A DNA stretch of 40,473 bases from an uncultured Rhodospirillales bacterium (GCA_902825855.1 CADECW010000069.1:1-40473); one strand, 5' to 3'; numbered from the stretch's first letter, positions 1-8,355 are shown. Numbers and translations are program-made. The notes: generated by a model from the sequence alone, not told the origin.

Positions 1-55
1 GAGCCATGACCGGCAGCGCAACCAGCGCGGCAGCAGCCATCAAAGCCTTCTTCAT
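1..55 (-). CDS. Exported protein, N-terminal fragment (runs off the left edge)
   Basis: Only the first 18 codons are inside the window. They encode a typical Sec signal peptide: two lysines after the start, then an alanine/leucine/valine-rich core ending in LPVMA. A strong Shine-Dalgarno (GAGGGGAA) lies just upstream on the minus strand, which supports the start. The mature protein is outside the window, so its function cannot be told. A periplasmic solute-binding protein would be a common owner of such a leader in this kind of genome, but nothing here proves that. Confidence 0.7.
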   Translation of the reverse strand, partial: MKKALMAAAALVALPVMA

Positions 56-278
56 GTGTTATTCCCCTCGTTTGTACAAAAACGCTACGAGCGTGGCGGG
101 GCTGGGGTCTGTCACCAACTCCGCGCGGGACTATACACACCACAACTTCTGAGGTGCAAGGAACGCGGCCAATACACGGCAACTCGTGGGCACCCTGTGG
201 CGGCACGGCAACAGTCCGCTGCAAGGCCTTCCGGTCACACGTTTTTTTGACCGGAGCCAACGCAACTACATCTAGTAG

Positions 279-632
279 TTACCTGATAACGCCTCGATCC
301 GCCGGAATCGGCAATCTGAGCCCGAGAACGCCCCCGCCGTCCTCCTGACGGCCGTAGATCCGCGGCTTGGCGCTCGATCCGGCTCCGTTTCCGTTCGTCC
401 TTGCCAGATCGGGGTGTGGCAGGGGCACGTCAGGATCGGATGCTCCCGGATTCAAGGCTTTGTTCACGAGGTCGACATTCGACGGCGCGGGCTCCGCGGC
501 CGGCGACGGGGCCAGAGCCTTACCCTTGCCCTGAGCGTTGGTTGTTTGTGCGAACCCTTGATTTGCCGAAATGGCTACTCCGATAGCAATAAATATCGCG
601 AAGCCCCTGATAAGTCCTGTGATAAAACTCAT
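279..632 (-). CDS. Small secreted proline-rich hypothetical protein
   Basis: A 117-residue protein with an N-terminal hydrophobic signal sequence (about residues 5-28, ending ANQGFAQ). A low-complexity Ala/Pro/Gly/Asn-rich middle follows, then a more ordered C-terminus containing PRIYGRQEDGGGVLGLRLP. No enzyme motif is visible. The signal sequence and the contrast between linker and conserved-looking tail suggest a real periplasmic or surface protein. The ribosome site (AGGGA) is about 12 bases from the ATG, which is far. It stands alone between the exported protein at the left edge and a divergent enoyl-CoA hydratase. I do not recognise a family. Confidence 0.55.
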   Translation of the reverse strand: MSFITGLIRGFAIFIAIGVAISANQGFAQTTNAQGKGKALAPSPAAEPAPSNVDLVNKALNPGASDPDVPLPHPDLARTNGNGAGSSAKPRIYGRQEDGGGVLGLRLPIPADRGVIR

Positions 633-790
633 AATGTTTGCGGTTCCCTGATTTCTCCTCGGTGGTTCCTCGTTTCACACACTCTCGAATCACCCCAGCC
701 ACGTGGTGATTTCATGGCTAATCGCGGACAGCGACGTTTTGTAACCCGGCCACATGCGATAAACCCTCATTCATCAACGGAGGGTACGCT

Positions 791-1585
791 ATGGGCCAAT
801 ACAGCAAGGTGGAGATCGATGGTCGGCTGATGATCGTCACCATCAATCGACCGGAAGTTTACAACGCCTGCCATCCCATGGCGAATGAGGAACTTGTCGC
901 AGCCTTCGACGAATTCCACGCCAATCCCGAGCTTTGGGTGGCCATCATCACGGGTGCAGGCGATCAAGCCTTCTGCGCCGGGAACGACCTGAAATACCAC
1001 GCAGAGTTGCAAGCCAAGACCGGTAAGCGGCCGGTTCATCCGGCGAAAGGCTTCGGCGGCCTGACCAACCGCTACGATCTCGAGAAGCCGGTGATCGCCG
1101 CGGTCAACGGCTTCGCCATGGGCGGCGGCTTCGAGGTCGCACTCGCCTGCGACATCATCGTGGCGTCGGAGGAGAAAGCCACGTTCGCCCTGCCCGAGCC
1201 GCGGGTCGGTCTGGCGGCGGGTGCCGGCGGCATGCAGCGGCTTTCGCGCATGATCCCACTCAAGAAGGCGATGGGCATGATGCTGACCGGACGTCGCGTG
1301 TCGGCCAAGGAAGGCTATGAGCTCGGTTTCGTCACCGAGGTTGTGCCCCATGCCGAACTGATGGCGGCGGCGCGCCGCTGGGCCAGTTCCATCCTCGAAT
1401 GCTCGCCGATGTCGGTGCGCGCCACCAAGCAGGTCGTCATGCGCTCGCTCGACGTGCCGGCGCTCGAGATGGCGAACCGCAACCTGCACTACCCGGCCTT
1501 CGTCGCCATGACCAGGAGCGAAGACACGGTCGAAGGGCCGAAGGCATTCGCCGAGAAGCGCAAGCCCAACTGGAAGGGTCGCTGA
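791..1585 (+). CDS. Enoyl-CoA hydratase/isomerase (crotonase family)
   Basis: A 264-residue crotonase-fold enzyme that would hydrate or isomerise an enoyl-CoA thioester in the cytoplasm. The oxyanion-hole segments are present: AFCAGNDLK, and NGFAMGGGFEVALACD near residues 102-117. The first catalytic Glu is kept in FALPEPRVG. The usual second Glu (AMEMxLTG in crotonase) is Gly in AMGMMLTG, so ordinary syn-hydration chemistry is uncertain. A CaiD-like or isomerase role is possible. The start is supported by AGGGT five bases upstream. The gene is monocistronic, and the next gene downstream is convergent with it. Confidence 0.88.
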   Translation: MGQYSKVEIDGRLMIVTINRPEVYNACHPMANEELVAAFDEFHANPELWVAIITGAGDQAFCAGNDLKYHAELQAKTGKRPVHPAKGFGGLTNRYDLEKPVIAAVNGFAMGGGFEVALACDIIVASEEKATFALPEPRVGLAAGAGGMQRLSRMIPLKKAMGMMLTGRRVSAKEGYELGFVTEVVPHAELMAAARRWASSILECSPMSVRATKQVVMRSLDVPALEMANRNLHYPAFVAMTRSEDTVEGPKAFAEKRKPNWKGR

Positions 1586-1588
1586 CGG

Positions 1589-2146
1589 TCAGGCAGGTGG
1601 CCTGGCGTTCGGCGTCTTGCTGCGGTCGAGCGCCGGCCACTGTCCTTCGACGTCGGGCAGCACGATCTTCTTGCCGCTGACCCTCTCGATCGCGAGCCGG
1701 TAGAGCACGATCTGGTCGATGCGCGGGAAGAAGTCCTTCGGCCGCGGCGCGCCGGCGGTGCGGTACTTGGCCATCAACGCTGGAAAGAAGCGCTGCTTGA
1801 CAGCGCTGTCGTCGACCACCGTCACGCGGCCGAACGCGATGACGCTGCCGTATGACACCGTCGAGTCGCATTCGAAGCGGCCGTAATCGAAGACCTCGCC
1901 CGGTTCGTCGATGACGAAGCATGCGCGCGGATCATGCTCGATATTGGCGCGCAAGTGTCCCCTCGCCCGCGTGCCGTGCATGTGGATGTGCCCGTCCATC
2001 CAGACATAGAGCATGGTCGTGCAGTAGGGCGCGCCGTCGCTTCCGACCGTCGCCAGCCGGCCACAGAAACCGCGCTGCAGCAGTGATTCCAACTCCGCCT
2101 GTTCCATCAACAGCTCGTGGCGGCGTAGCTCGTTGGGTGCGCTCAT
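1589..2146 (-). CDS. Pyridoxamine 5'-phosphate oxidase-like FMN-binding protein
   Basis: A 185-residue split-barrel flavin-binding protein of the PNPOx-like/NimA group. Its layout is a helical start (RRHELLMEQAELESLLQRGF), then GRLATVGSDGAPYCTTMLYV, HGTRARGHLRANIEHDPRACF and SYGSVIAFGRVTVV. Proteins of this group bind FMN or F420 and reduce or sense small molecules; substrates are usually unknown. I start at the ATG before SAPNEL because the residues further upstream are unlike the family and would overlap the divergent MocR gene. The divergent MocR regulator starts 53 bp away. MocR proteins often control vitamin B6 genes, so a PLP-linked role is an attractive inference. Confidence 0.8.
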   Translation of the reverse strand: MSAPNELRRHELLMEQAELESLLQRGFCGRLATVGSDGAPYCTTMLYVWMDGHIHMHGTRARGHLRANIEHDPRACFVIDEPGEVFDYGRFECDSTVSYGSVIAFGRVTVVDDSAVKQRFFPALMAKYRTAGAPRPKDFFPRIDQIVLYRLAIERVSGKKIVLPDVEGQWPALDRSKTPNARPPA

Positions 2147-2198
2147 GCCGGCGACTGTCGCCGTTGTATGGTCCTGTTGAAAGGTCCATTCTTGGCCA
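2147..2198. promoter_or_regulatory. Divergent promoter region with candidate MocR operator
   Basis: This 52-bp gap separates the PNPOx-like gene from the MocR gene. It holds direct repeats GGTCC at 2170-2174 and 2183-2187, plus a looser GGCC copy at 2194. A separate perfect inverted repeat, GGCGAC-T-GTCGCC at 2150-2162, sits just upstream of the PNPOx-like start. MocR-type regulators commonly bind direct repeats in the gap next to their own gene. Assigning these repeats to this regulator is inference. Confidence 0.4.
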
Positions 2199-3659
2199 AT
2201 GGAGCAGACCATTTTCGACATCGCGATCGATCGTCGGTCGCCGACGCCGCTGTTCCGGCAAATCCACGCCGCACTCAGCACCTCGATCGTCGACGGCCGG
2301 TTGCCGGCCGGCGCCCGGTTGCCGGCAAGCCGGGCGCTCGCCGAGCAACTCCATTTGTCGCGCACCGTCGTCGTCGCCGCCTACGAGCAGCTCTTGGCCG
2401 AAGGCTATGCGACCGGTCGCATCGGTTCGGGCACCTACGTGGCTCCGGACCTGCCCGAGCGGCCCCGTGGTCGCGCGCTGGTCGTGAAAGCAAGGGGTGC
2501 CATGGGCTACGCCGCGCCCCGGCTCGCCGGCAAGGTCGACGTTACCCTGCAAGGCGACGACCGGCCGTTCAATCTCGGCCGCACGCTGATCGACCAGCGC
2601 ACCTTCGACCAATGGCGGCGGCTGAACGCGCGGGCCTTGCGCGCCATGCCCAAGAGCCATCTGGGCTATGGCGATCCGCGCGGCTCGGTCGAGTTGCGCG
2701 GCGCCATCGCCGCTTATCTGGGCAGCGCCCGAGGCGTGCGCTGCGATGCCGAGCAGATCATCGTCACGTCGGGCACCCAGCACGCCCTCGATCTCGTGGT
2801 GCGCGTGCTGCTTCCGGTCGGCAGCGAGGCGTGGGTCGAGGATCCCGGCTATCCCCTGACGCGCGAGGTGTTGGCCGCCGGAGGAGTAGCGACCCGGCCG
2901 TTGCGGGTCGACGCGCAGGGCATCGACGTCGCCGCGGGCGTTGCCGCGGCGCCACGAGCGCGCGCGGCCTTCATCACGCCCTCGCATCAGTTCCCGACCG
3001 GCGTCGTGCTGTCGATGGCGCGCCGCCTGGAGCTGATCGCCTGGGCAAGTGCTTCGGATGCCTGGATCGTCGAGGACGACTATGCCAGCGAGTTTCGCTA
3101 CGGCGGCCGGCCGCTCGCGGCCCTGCAGGGCCTCGATACCGCCGAGCGTACGATCTATATCGGCACGCTGAACAAGGCGCTGTTTCCCGGGTTGCGCGCG
3201 GGCTACCTCGTGGTTCCCGAACCGCTGCTTCCGGCCTTCGTGACCACGCGCTATCTGATGGACCGCCAGCCGCCGGCGCTGCAGCAGGAGGTGCTGGCCG
3301 AGTTCATCACCGACGGCCATCTCTCATCGCACATCCGCCGCATGCGCACCCGCTATCGCGATCAGCGCGACCACCTGGTCGCCGCCCTGCAGCGCCGCGC
3401 CGGCGATCGGCTCGACGTCGAGCGGCCCGACCAGGGCATGCATCTCGTGGCCCACCTGCGCCCCGGCCTGTCCGACGCGGCGATCGAACGGACCGCGCTG
3501 GCGAACGGCGTCGTCGTCCGCGCGCTGTCAAAACTCTATGTGAAGGCCAAGCCCCGGCAGGGCCTGCTGCTGGGCTTCAGCGGCTATCCGGCGGCCGCCA
3601 TCGCCGGCGCCGCCGGGCGTCTGGCCGCCTTGCTTCAGCGGCCGCGCTTGTTGTCGTAG
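2199..3659 (+). CDS. MocR-type transcriptional regulator (GntR HTH fused to PLP aminotransferase domain)
   Basis: A 486-residue protein of the length usual for MocR/PdxR regulators. Residues about 10-75 form a GntR winged helix (TPLFRQIHAALSTSIVDG, LPASRALAEQLHLSRTVVVAAY). The rest is a fold-type I aminotransferase domain with GYGDPRGSVELRGAIAAYL, VTSGTQHALDLVVRVLL and the PLP-lysine region YIGTLNKALFPGLRAGYLV. Such proteins use PLP, sometimes with an amino acid or amine, as effector. The divergent FMN-binding gene is the obvious target. The 3' end overlaps the convergent metallo-hydrolase gene by 25 bp. Confidence 0.9.
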   Translation: MEQTIFDIAIDRRSPTPLFRQIHAALSTSIVDGRLPAGARLPASRALAEQLHLSRTVVVAAYEQLLAEGYATGRIGSGTYVAPDLPERPRGRALVVKARGAMGYAAPRLAGKVDVTLQGDDRPFNLGRTLIDQRTFDQWRRLNARALRAMPKSHLGYGDPRGSVELRGAIAAYLGSARGVRCDAEQIIVTSGTQHALDLVVRVLLPVGSEAWVEDPGYPLTREVLAAGGVATRPLRVDAQGIDVAAGVAAAPRARAAFITPSHQFPTGVVLSMARRLELIAWASASDAWIVEDDYASEFRYGGRPLAALQGLDTAERTIYIGTLNKALFPGLRAGYLVVPEPLLPAFVTTRYLMDRQPPALQQEVLAEFITDGHLSSHIRRMRTRYRDQRDHLVAALQRRAGDRLDVERPDQGMHLVAHLRPGLSDAAIERTALANGVVVRALSKLYVKAKPRQGLLLGFSGYPAAAIAGAAGRLAALLQRPRLLS

Positions 3660-4534
3660 TCCCAGTCGAGCTCGAACCGGTCGCCCTTGTCCTTGATGTA
3701 GGCCGCGTGCGGCGGCGCGAAGTGCGCCGGCATCAGCAGCGCCCCCTGCTCGACGCAGTCGGCCAATAAGGTATGTCGGCTCTTGCGCGCCTGGTCGAGA
3801 TCCTCGCAGAAGCAGCTGTTCCACTTCCAGAGAGGGACCTGCACGGGATTGTGCAGGGCATCGCCGGCGAATATTGCCCGCTTGCCGCGCGAGTCGAGAT
3901 CGACGCGGATCTGGCCCGGCGTGTGGCCGGGCGCGGGCTTGAGCGTCAGGCAGCCGCACATGGCGTGCTCACCCGCCACGAACTCCGCCTTCCCGGACTC
4001 GACGATGGGCAACACCGAATCGTTGTAGGTGTTGGCCTTGAAGGCCTCGATCCCGGGCCGCCTGGCCTCTGCTTCCCAGAAGTCGTGGTCGATGCGCGAC
4101 ATCACGTACTTGGCGTTTGGGAAGGTCGGCACCCATTTGCCGTTCTCCAGTCGCGTGTTCCAGCCGACGTGATCGACGTGCAGATGGGTGCACATCACGA
4201 AGTCGATCTCCTCGGGCTGCACGCCGGCCTCGCGCAGCCGGTCGAGGTACTGGGTGTTGAGCATGTCGAAACGCGGCATGCCGGGCCTGGGCTTGTGGTT
4301 GCCGCTGCAGGCATCGACCAGGATCGTGTACTTGCCCGTCCGCAGCAGCCAGGAATGGATCGAGGTCATCAACCGGCCGCTCTCGGGCTGGTAATAGCTG
4401 GGCGCGAGCCAATGGCCCTCGGCGGCGAAGGTCTCGGCCTCGAACTCCGGAAAGAAGTCCTTGGCCGGGAAGCCGGGCCCCATCTGCTCTTCGATTCGCG
4501 TGACGCGGACGTCGCCGATGTGACGATCTTGCAT
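3635..4534 (-). CDS. Metallo-beta-lactamase-fold hydrolase
   Basis: A 299-residue MBL-fold hydrolase. The zinc motif is complete: H117-L-H119-V-D121-H122 within CTHLHVDHVGWNTR, followed by GHTPGQIRVDL and FAGDALHNP carrying the later His and Asp ligands. Family members include lactonases, thioesterases and other hydrolases, so the substrate is not fixed. The start is set by a very strong GGAGGA six bases upstream; the longer upstream reading frame is not protein-like. It is the last gene of the MerR-controlled leftward operon, suggesting hydrolysis of an ester or thioester made by that pathway. Confidence 0.88.
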   Translation of the reverse strand: MQDRHIGDVRVTRIEEQMGPGFPAKDFFPEFEAETFAAEGHWLAPSYYQPESGRLMTSIHSWLLRTGKYTILVDACSGNHKPRPGMPRFDMLNTQYLDRLREAGVQPEEIDFVMCTHLHVDHVGWNTRLENGKWVPTFPNAKYVMSRIDHDFWEAEARRPGIEAFKANTYNDSVLPIVESGKAEFVAGEHAMCGCLTLKPAPGHTPGQIRVDLDSRGKRAIFAGDALHNPVQVPLWKWNSCFCEDLDQARKSRHTLLADCVEQGALLMPAHFAPPHAAYIKDKGDRFELDWDYDNKRGR

Positions 4535-4683
4535 TTCAGTTCCTCCTTCAGCAGCCGAGCACGATCTCGAAAGAACACCGTGGTGTAGCTCGGATCGTAG
4601 CTCAGCAGCGCCTGCTGGTCGTCGAGACAGCCGGCGAGCGCACCGCACAGTGACATGACGATCGGCGACCGCGGCGCCGCATC

Positions 4684-5484
4684 CTATCTCCCCTTGAAGG
4701 CCGCCTTGCGCTTTTCGAGAAAGGCGTTCAGTCCTTCGAAATGATCGTCGGTCGCGGCGCAGGCGGCAAGACCCTCGGCCTCGCGATGGGAGTGCTCGTC
4801 CCAGGAATTGTCGAACGAGGTGCGGATCAGGCGCTTGGCCACGCCCAGCGCAAAGGTCGGGCCATCGGCGAGCTTGCGTGCCATCTTCTCGGTCTCGGCC
4901 GCGAGTTGGTCGTGGGGCACGACCCAATTGATGATGTTGTTCGACCTGGCTTCCTCGGCGCTGAATCTTTCGCCAAGAAGGGCGATTTCCAAGGCTTTGC
5001 GCTCGCCCACGATGCGCGGCAGGAAATAGGTGGCACCGCCGTCGGCCGACAGGCCGATGTGACGGTAGGCCAGCGTGAAGAATGAGTCGTCCGAGGCGAT
5101 CGCAAGGTCGCAGTTCAGGATCAGCGACAGGCCGAAGCCGGCAGCCGCGCCCTGCACCGAGGCCAGCACCGGCTTCTGCATGCGACGAATCTGGTAGATG
5201 GTCTGGTGCGCCTTGACGACGCGCATCTCGAAGCCGGCGAGGTGGGCCGCCTTGTTCTCGGTGAGCGACTTGTGAAAGCCCTTGATGTCGCCCCCCGCCA
5301 TGAAATGGGTGCCGGCGCCACGGATCACTACGCAGCGGACCTTGGCGTCCTTCTCGAACTCCGCGGTGTGCCTGATCAGGAGGTCGGTCATCTCGAACGA
5401 CAGGGCGTTCAGCGATTCCGGCCGATTGAGGGTCAGCCAGCCGATGCCATCCTTGACCTCGGCGAGAACGTGGGGTGCTGACAT
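4684..5484 (-). CDS. Enoyl-CoA hydratase/isomerase, PaaG-like
   Basis: A 266-residue crotonase-fold protein. Oxyanion-hole segments are HFMAGGDIKGFH and QGAAAGFGLSLILNCDLAIA. The residues after it, GLSADGGATYFLPRIVG, resemble PaaG-type isomerases, where the Asp of this segment replaces the canonical catalytic Glu. A C-C double-bond isomerase or ring isomerase is therefore more likely than a simple hydratase. A GGAGGA ribosome site precedes the start. It is the third gene of the MerR/acyl-CoA dehydrogenase operon and lies 82 bp after the dehydrogenase. The 149 bp to the next gene contain no gene I can support. Confidence 0.87.
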   Translation of the reverse strand: MSAPHVLAEVKDGIGWLTLNRPESLNALSFEMTDLLIRHTAEFEKDAKVRCVVIRGAGTHFMAGGDIKGFHKSLTENKAAHLAGFEMRVVKAHQTIYQIRRMQKPVLASVQGAAAGFGLSLILNCDLAIASDDSFFTLAYRHIGLSADGGATYFLPRIVGERKALEIALLGERFSAEEARSNNIINWVVPHDQLAAETEKMARKLADGPTFALGVAKRLIRTSFDNSWDEHSHREAEGLAACAATDDHFEGLNAFLEKRKAAFKGR

Positions 5485-5566
5485 GGGGGCGCTTCCTCCG
5501 GCAGGTGTTCCCGGCCAGTCTGCCCGTGTGCCGGCGAAGCGTGCAACCAGGCGTCGACGAGTAGCG

Positions 5567-7354
5567 TCAGAACGCCTCCGCCGGCAGGGCCATCAGGGTG
5601 GCAGCGCCCGCCTTGATCTGATGATTGAGCGAGGTCGTCTGCGGCAGCACGCGGGCGATGTAGAAGCGCGCGGTATTGAGCTTGGCCTCGTAAAAGGCGT
5701 TGTCGTTGCCCGCCGCCAGCCCCTTGTGCGCGGCGATGGCGATGCGGCCCCACATGAAAGTCATCGCGGTGAGCGCCATCAGGCGCAGCAGGTCGGTGGC
5801 GGCTGCCCCCGCCTCGTCGTGGTTCTTCATGGCATTCTGCATCACGAAGAGCGCGGCGTCCTGGACGCGGGCCAGCGCCTTCTCCAGCGGCTCGACGAAT
5901 TCCTTCATCTTGTCGTCGCTCTTGTACTTGGCGACGAAGCCGCTCATCTCGCCCAGGAGACGCTGGGCGGCCTGCCCACCCTTCATCGGCAGCTTGCGGC
6001 CGATCAGGTCGAGTGCCTGAATGCCATTGGTGCCCTCGTAGAGCTGCGTGATGCGGGCGTCGCGTACGAGTTGCTCGACGCCGTTCTCGCGGATGAAGCC
6101 GTGGCCACCGTAGGTCTGAACGGCGAGATTGGCGCACTCGCTGCCCATGTCTGTGAAGTAAGCCTTGATGATCGGCGTCAGCATCTGGACGAGATCGTCG
6201 GCCGCTTCGCGCCTGGCGGCGTCGGGATGGCTGTGCGCCTCGTCGATCAGCATGCCGACCCACAACGACAATGCGCGGGCGGCCTCGGTGAACGACTTCT
6301 GGATCATCAGCATGCGCCGCACGTCGGGGTGCACGATGATGGGATCGGCCGGGCCGTTGGCATTCTTCGGGCCGGTCAGCGAGCGGCCCTGTATGCGGTC
6401 ACGCGCATAGGCGACGGCGCTCTGGAACGAGGTCTCGGCGATGCCCAGGCCCTGCATTCCGACGCCGAGCCGGGCCGCGTTCATCATCACGAACATCGCC
6501 GGCATGCCCTTGTTGAGCTCGCCGACCAGCCAACCCTTGGCGCCGTCGAGGTTCATGACGCAGGTGGCGTTCGCCTTGATGCCCATCTTGTGCTCGATGG
6601 CGCCGCACCGAATGCCGTTGCGCTCGCCGACCGAGCCGTCAGCCTTGGGCACGAACTTCGGGACCAGGAACAGCGAGATCCCCTTGGTGCCGCCCGGCGC
6701 ATCAGGCAGGCGCGCCAGCACGAGATGGATGATGTTCTCGGCGAGGTCGTGCTCACCTGCCGAGATGAATATCTTGGTGCCGGTGATCGAGTAGCTGCCA
6801 TCGGCCTGCAGCTCGGCCTTGGTGCGCAGCATGCCGAGGTCGGTCCCGCAATGAGGCTCGGTCAGGCACATCGTGCCGGTCCAGGTGCCATCGGTGAGCT
6901 TGGGCAGGTACTGCTTCCTGAGCGCTTCCGAGCCGTGGCGCGCCAGCGCCTCGTAGGCGCCGTGGCTGAGGCCGGGATACATGGCGAAAGCCTGGTTCGA
7001 GGCCGTGAACATCTCCTGCAGCGCGAAGCCTACCGTCGCCGGCAGGCCCTGGCCGCCGTACTCCGGATCGCAGGTCACTGCGGTCCAGCCGGCTTCGCGG
7101 AACGTGTCGTAGGCGTGCTTGAAACCCTTGGGCGTGCGCACGACGCCGTTCTCGTAGGTGCAGCCTTCCTCGTCGCCCGTGCGGTTCAGCGGGAACAGCA
7201 CGTTCTCACAGAGCTTGGCCGCTTCCTCGAGGATCGCCTGGATGGTGTCGGGCGTGGCGTCCTGATAGCCGGGCAGCCTGGCGAGGCTGGAGACGTCGAG
7301 AACCTCGTTCAGGACGAAGTTGATGTCCTTGAGGGGTGCCTTGTAGACGGCCAT
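5567..7354 (-). CDS. Acyl-CoA dehydrogenase, DmdC-like long form
   Basis: A 595-residue FAD enzyme, longer than the usual 380-400-residue acyl-CoA dehydrogenases because of a C-terminal helical extension. The N-terminal segment (VYKAPLKDINFVLNEVL) is typical of the DmdC (3-methylmercaptopropionyl-CoA dehydrogenase)-like branch. Motifs are MCLTEPHCGTDLG, YSITGTKIFISAGEHD and the catalytic-Glu loop QLYEGTNGIQALDLIGRKL. It would introduce a 2,3-double bond into an acyl-CoA and pass electrons to ETF. I use the ATG ten bases after the MerR stop, because the longer frame overlaps the MerR gene. The substrate is unknown; DmdC is only the closest named relative. Confidence 0.9.
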   Translation of the reverse strand: MAVYKAPLKDINFVLNEVLDVSSLARLPGYQDATPDTIQAILEEAAKLCENVLFPLNRTGDEEGCTYENGVVRTPKGFKHAYDTFREAGWTAVTCDPEYGGQGLPATVGFALQEMFTASNQAFAMYPGLSHGAYEALARHGSEALRKQYLPKLTDGTWTGTMCLTEPHCGTDLGMLRTKAELQADGSYSITGTKIFISAGEHDLAENIIHLVLARLPDAPGGTKGISLFLVPKFVPKADGSVGERNGIRCGAIEHKMGIKANATCVMNLDGAKGWLVGELNKGMPAMFVMMNAARLGVGMQGLGIAETSFQSAVAYARDRIQGRSLTGPKNANGPADPIIVHPDVRRMLMIQKSFTEAARALSLWVGMLIDEAHSHPDAARREAADDLVQMLTPIIKAYFTDMGSECANLAVQTYGGHGFIRENGVEQLVRDARITQLYEGTNGIQALDLIGRKLPMKGGQAAQRLLGEMSGFVAKYKSDDKMKEFVEPLEKALARVQDAALFVMQNAMKNHDEAGAAATDLLRLMALTAMTFMWGRIAIAAHKGLAAGNDNAFYEAKLNTARFYIARVLPQTTSLNHQIKAGAATLMALPAEAF

Positions 7355-7364
7355 CGGTGACTCC

Positions 7365-7808
7365 CTAATCGCTTTTCGGATCGATGCCGCGCTGACGCAG
7401 CTCGGTGCTGACCTGGCTCTCGACTTCCTTGAATTCGCTGATATGCGCGTCGAGGTCGCGACGCTTCTTCTCGAGATCGGCAATGTGCAGCCGGCTGCGG
7501 CGCAGCAGTTCGCGCAGTTGCTGCACGCCGGTGCGATCGACCTGGTACAGATCGAGCAATTCGCGGATTTCGGCCAAGGCGAAACCCAACCGCTTGCCGC
7601 GCAGGATCCAGCCCAGTCGCGTGCGATCGCCGGCGCTGTACAGGCGGGTCATCCCCTGGCGGCGCGGCTTGATCAGCCCCTCATCCTCGTAGAAGCGAAT
7701 GGTACGCGGCGTGATCGCGAACTCGCGTGAAAGCTCGGCGATGCTGTAGATGCGCTGGCTGTCGCGCGTTGAAGACGGGGCGGCGACCGACATGATGGAA
7801 ATGGTCAT
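7365..7808 (-). CDS. MerR-family regulator, LiuR-like
   Basis: A 147-residue MerR-type DNA-binding protein. The winged helix is at residues about 20-88 (IYSIAELSREFAITPRTIRFYEDEGL, then RLGWILRGKRLGFALAEIRELLDLY), followed by a dimerisation coiled coil to residue about 130. It lacks the cysteines of metal-sensing MerR proteins. Size and context match LiuR-type regulators of branched-chain acyl-CoA catabolism. It is the first gene of the operon. A perfect 22-bp palindrome ends two bases before this start codon's neighbour, leaving no room for a Shine-Dalgarno, so translation is leaderless or starts at the ATG at 7793. The same operator recurs at 26764. Confidence 0.88.
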   Translation of the reverse strand: MTISIMSVAAPSSTRDSQRIYSIAELSREFAITPRTIRFYEDEGLIKPRRQGMTRLYSAGDRTRLGWILRGKRLGFALAEIRELLDLYQVDRTGVQQLRELLRRSRLHIADLEKKRRDLDAHISEFKEVESQVSTELRQRGIDPKSD

Positions 7809-7810
7809 AG

Positions 7811-7832
7811 TTGACGTTTACGTAAACGTCAA
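7811..7832. promoter_or_regulatory. LiuR-type operator, perfect 22-bp palindrome
   Basis: Each half reads TTGACGTTTAC, and the whole site is its own reverse complement. The core TTTACGTAAACG resembles the published LiuR consensus in proteobacteria, as I recall it. On the minus strand its TTGACG half is a good -35 box, with TATGAC 17 bp further on as a possible -10. Binding would therefore block or remodel the promoter of the MerR operon itself, implying autoregulation. A near-identical copy lies at 26764-26785. Confidence 0.85.
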
Positions 7833-7979
7833 TGCCGCTTTCCGTAACCGACGAACAACGTAAACCACTTCCCGGAGCGGCGGCCGATGGTACCGGTATC
7901 AGTAATCGGAAGCGAAGGTGCCACGGAATGGTCTAACGTCACCTCACGCAACCGCATGCTCAATATGGGAGAGAGACAC

Positions 7980-8348
7980 ATGTCGACGAACAGCCTGACA
8001 CCCGGACTCAAGGCGGAGATCGTCACGACGGTCGACGACAGGCTGGTGGTCAAGCACATGGGGGGCGACGGCGTCCTCTCCACGCCCAACATGATCGGCC
8101 TGATGGAGCGCGCCGGCATCGAGGCCGTGCAGTCACACCTCCCCGAAGGGCACACGACCGTGGGCTTCGAAGTGCACGTCAAACACTTCGGCGCCACGCC
8201 GAAGGGCAAGAAGGTGACGGTGCGGGCGGAGCTGCTCGAGGTCGACGGCCGCAAGCTCCGCTTCAAGGTCGAGGCGCACGACGAAGACAAGAAGGTCGGC
8301 GAAGGCACTCATCGCCGCGCCATCATCGCCGTTCAACGCAAGGAGTGA
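7980..8348 (+). CDS. FlK-type acyl-CoA thioesterase (hotdog fold)
   Basis: A 122-residue single-domain hotdog protein related to fluoroacetyl-CoA thioesterase FlK. Thr35, Glu43 and His69 (in LSTPNMIGLMERAG and VGFEVHVKHFGAT) have exactly the spacing of the FlK triad Thr42/Glu50/His76. It probably hydrolyses a short acyl-CoA to acid plus CoA in the cytosol. Fluoroacetyl-CoA as the real substrate is unlikely without further evidence. I chose the ATG after GGGAGAGAGACAC; about 31 codons of upstream frame lack family similarity. It is divergent from the MerR operon, and the operator in between could affect both directions. Confidence 0.85.
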   Translation: MSTNSLTPGLKAEIVTTVDDRLVVKHMGGDGVLSTPNMIGLMERAGIEAVQSHLPEGHTTVGFEVHVKHFGATPKGKKVTVRAELLEVDGRKLRFKVEAHDEDKKVGEGTHRRAIIAVQRKE

Positions 8349-8355
8349 TCGCTCC

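Noticed and set aside
1932..3320. 462-codon open frame on the minus strand
   Set aside because: Antisense to the MocR gene; no recognisable protein features.
4545..4656. Short frame in the gap between the PaaG-like and metallo-hydrolase genes
   Set aside because: It has an ATG at 4656 but no clear ribosome site, and it runs on into the hydrolase gene in another frame. A decayed gene piece is possible but not supportable.
5282..7360. 692-codon open frame on the plus strand
   Set aside because: It is antisense to the DmdC-like dehydrogenase and PaaG-like hydratase, which have full family motifs. Its translation is Arg/His/Gly-rich without motifs, a common effect of GC-rich third positions.
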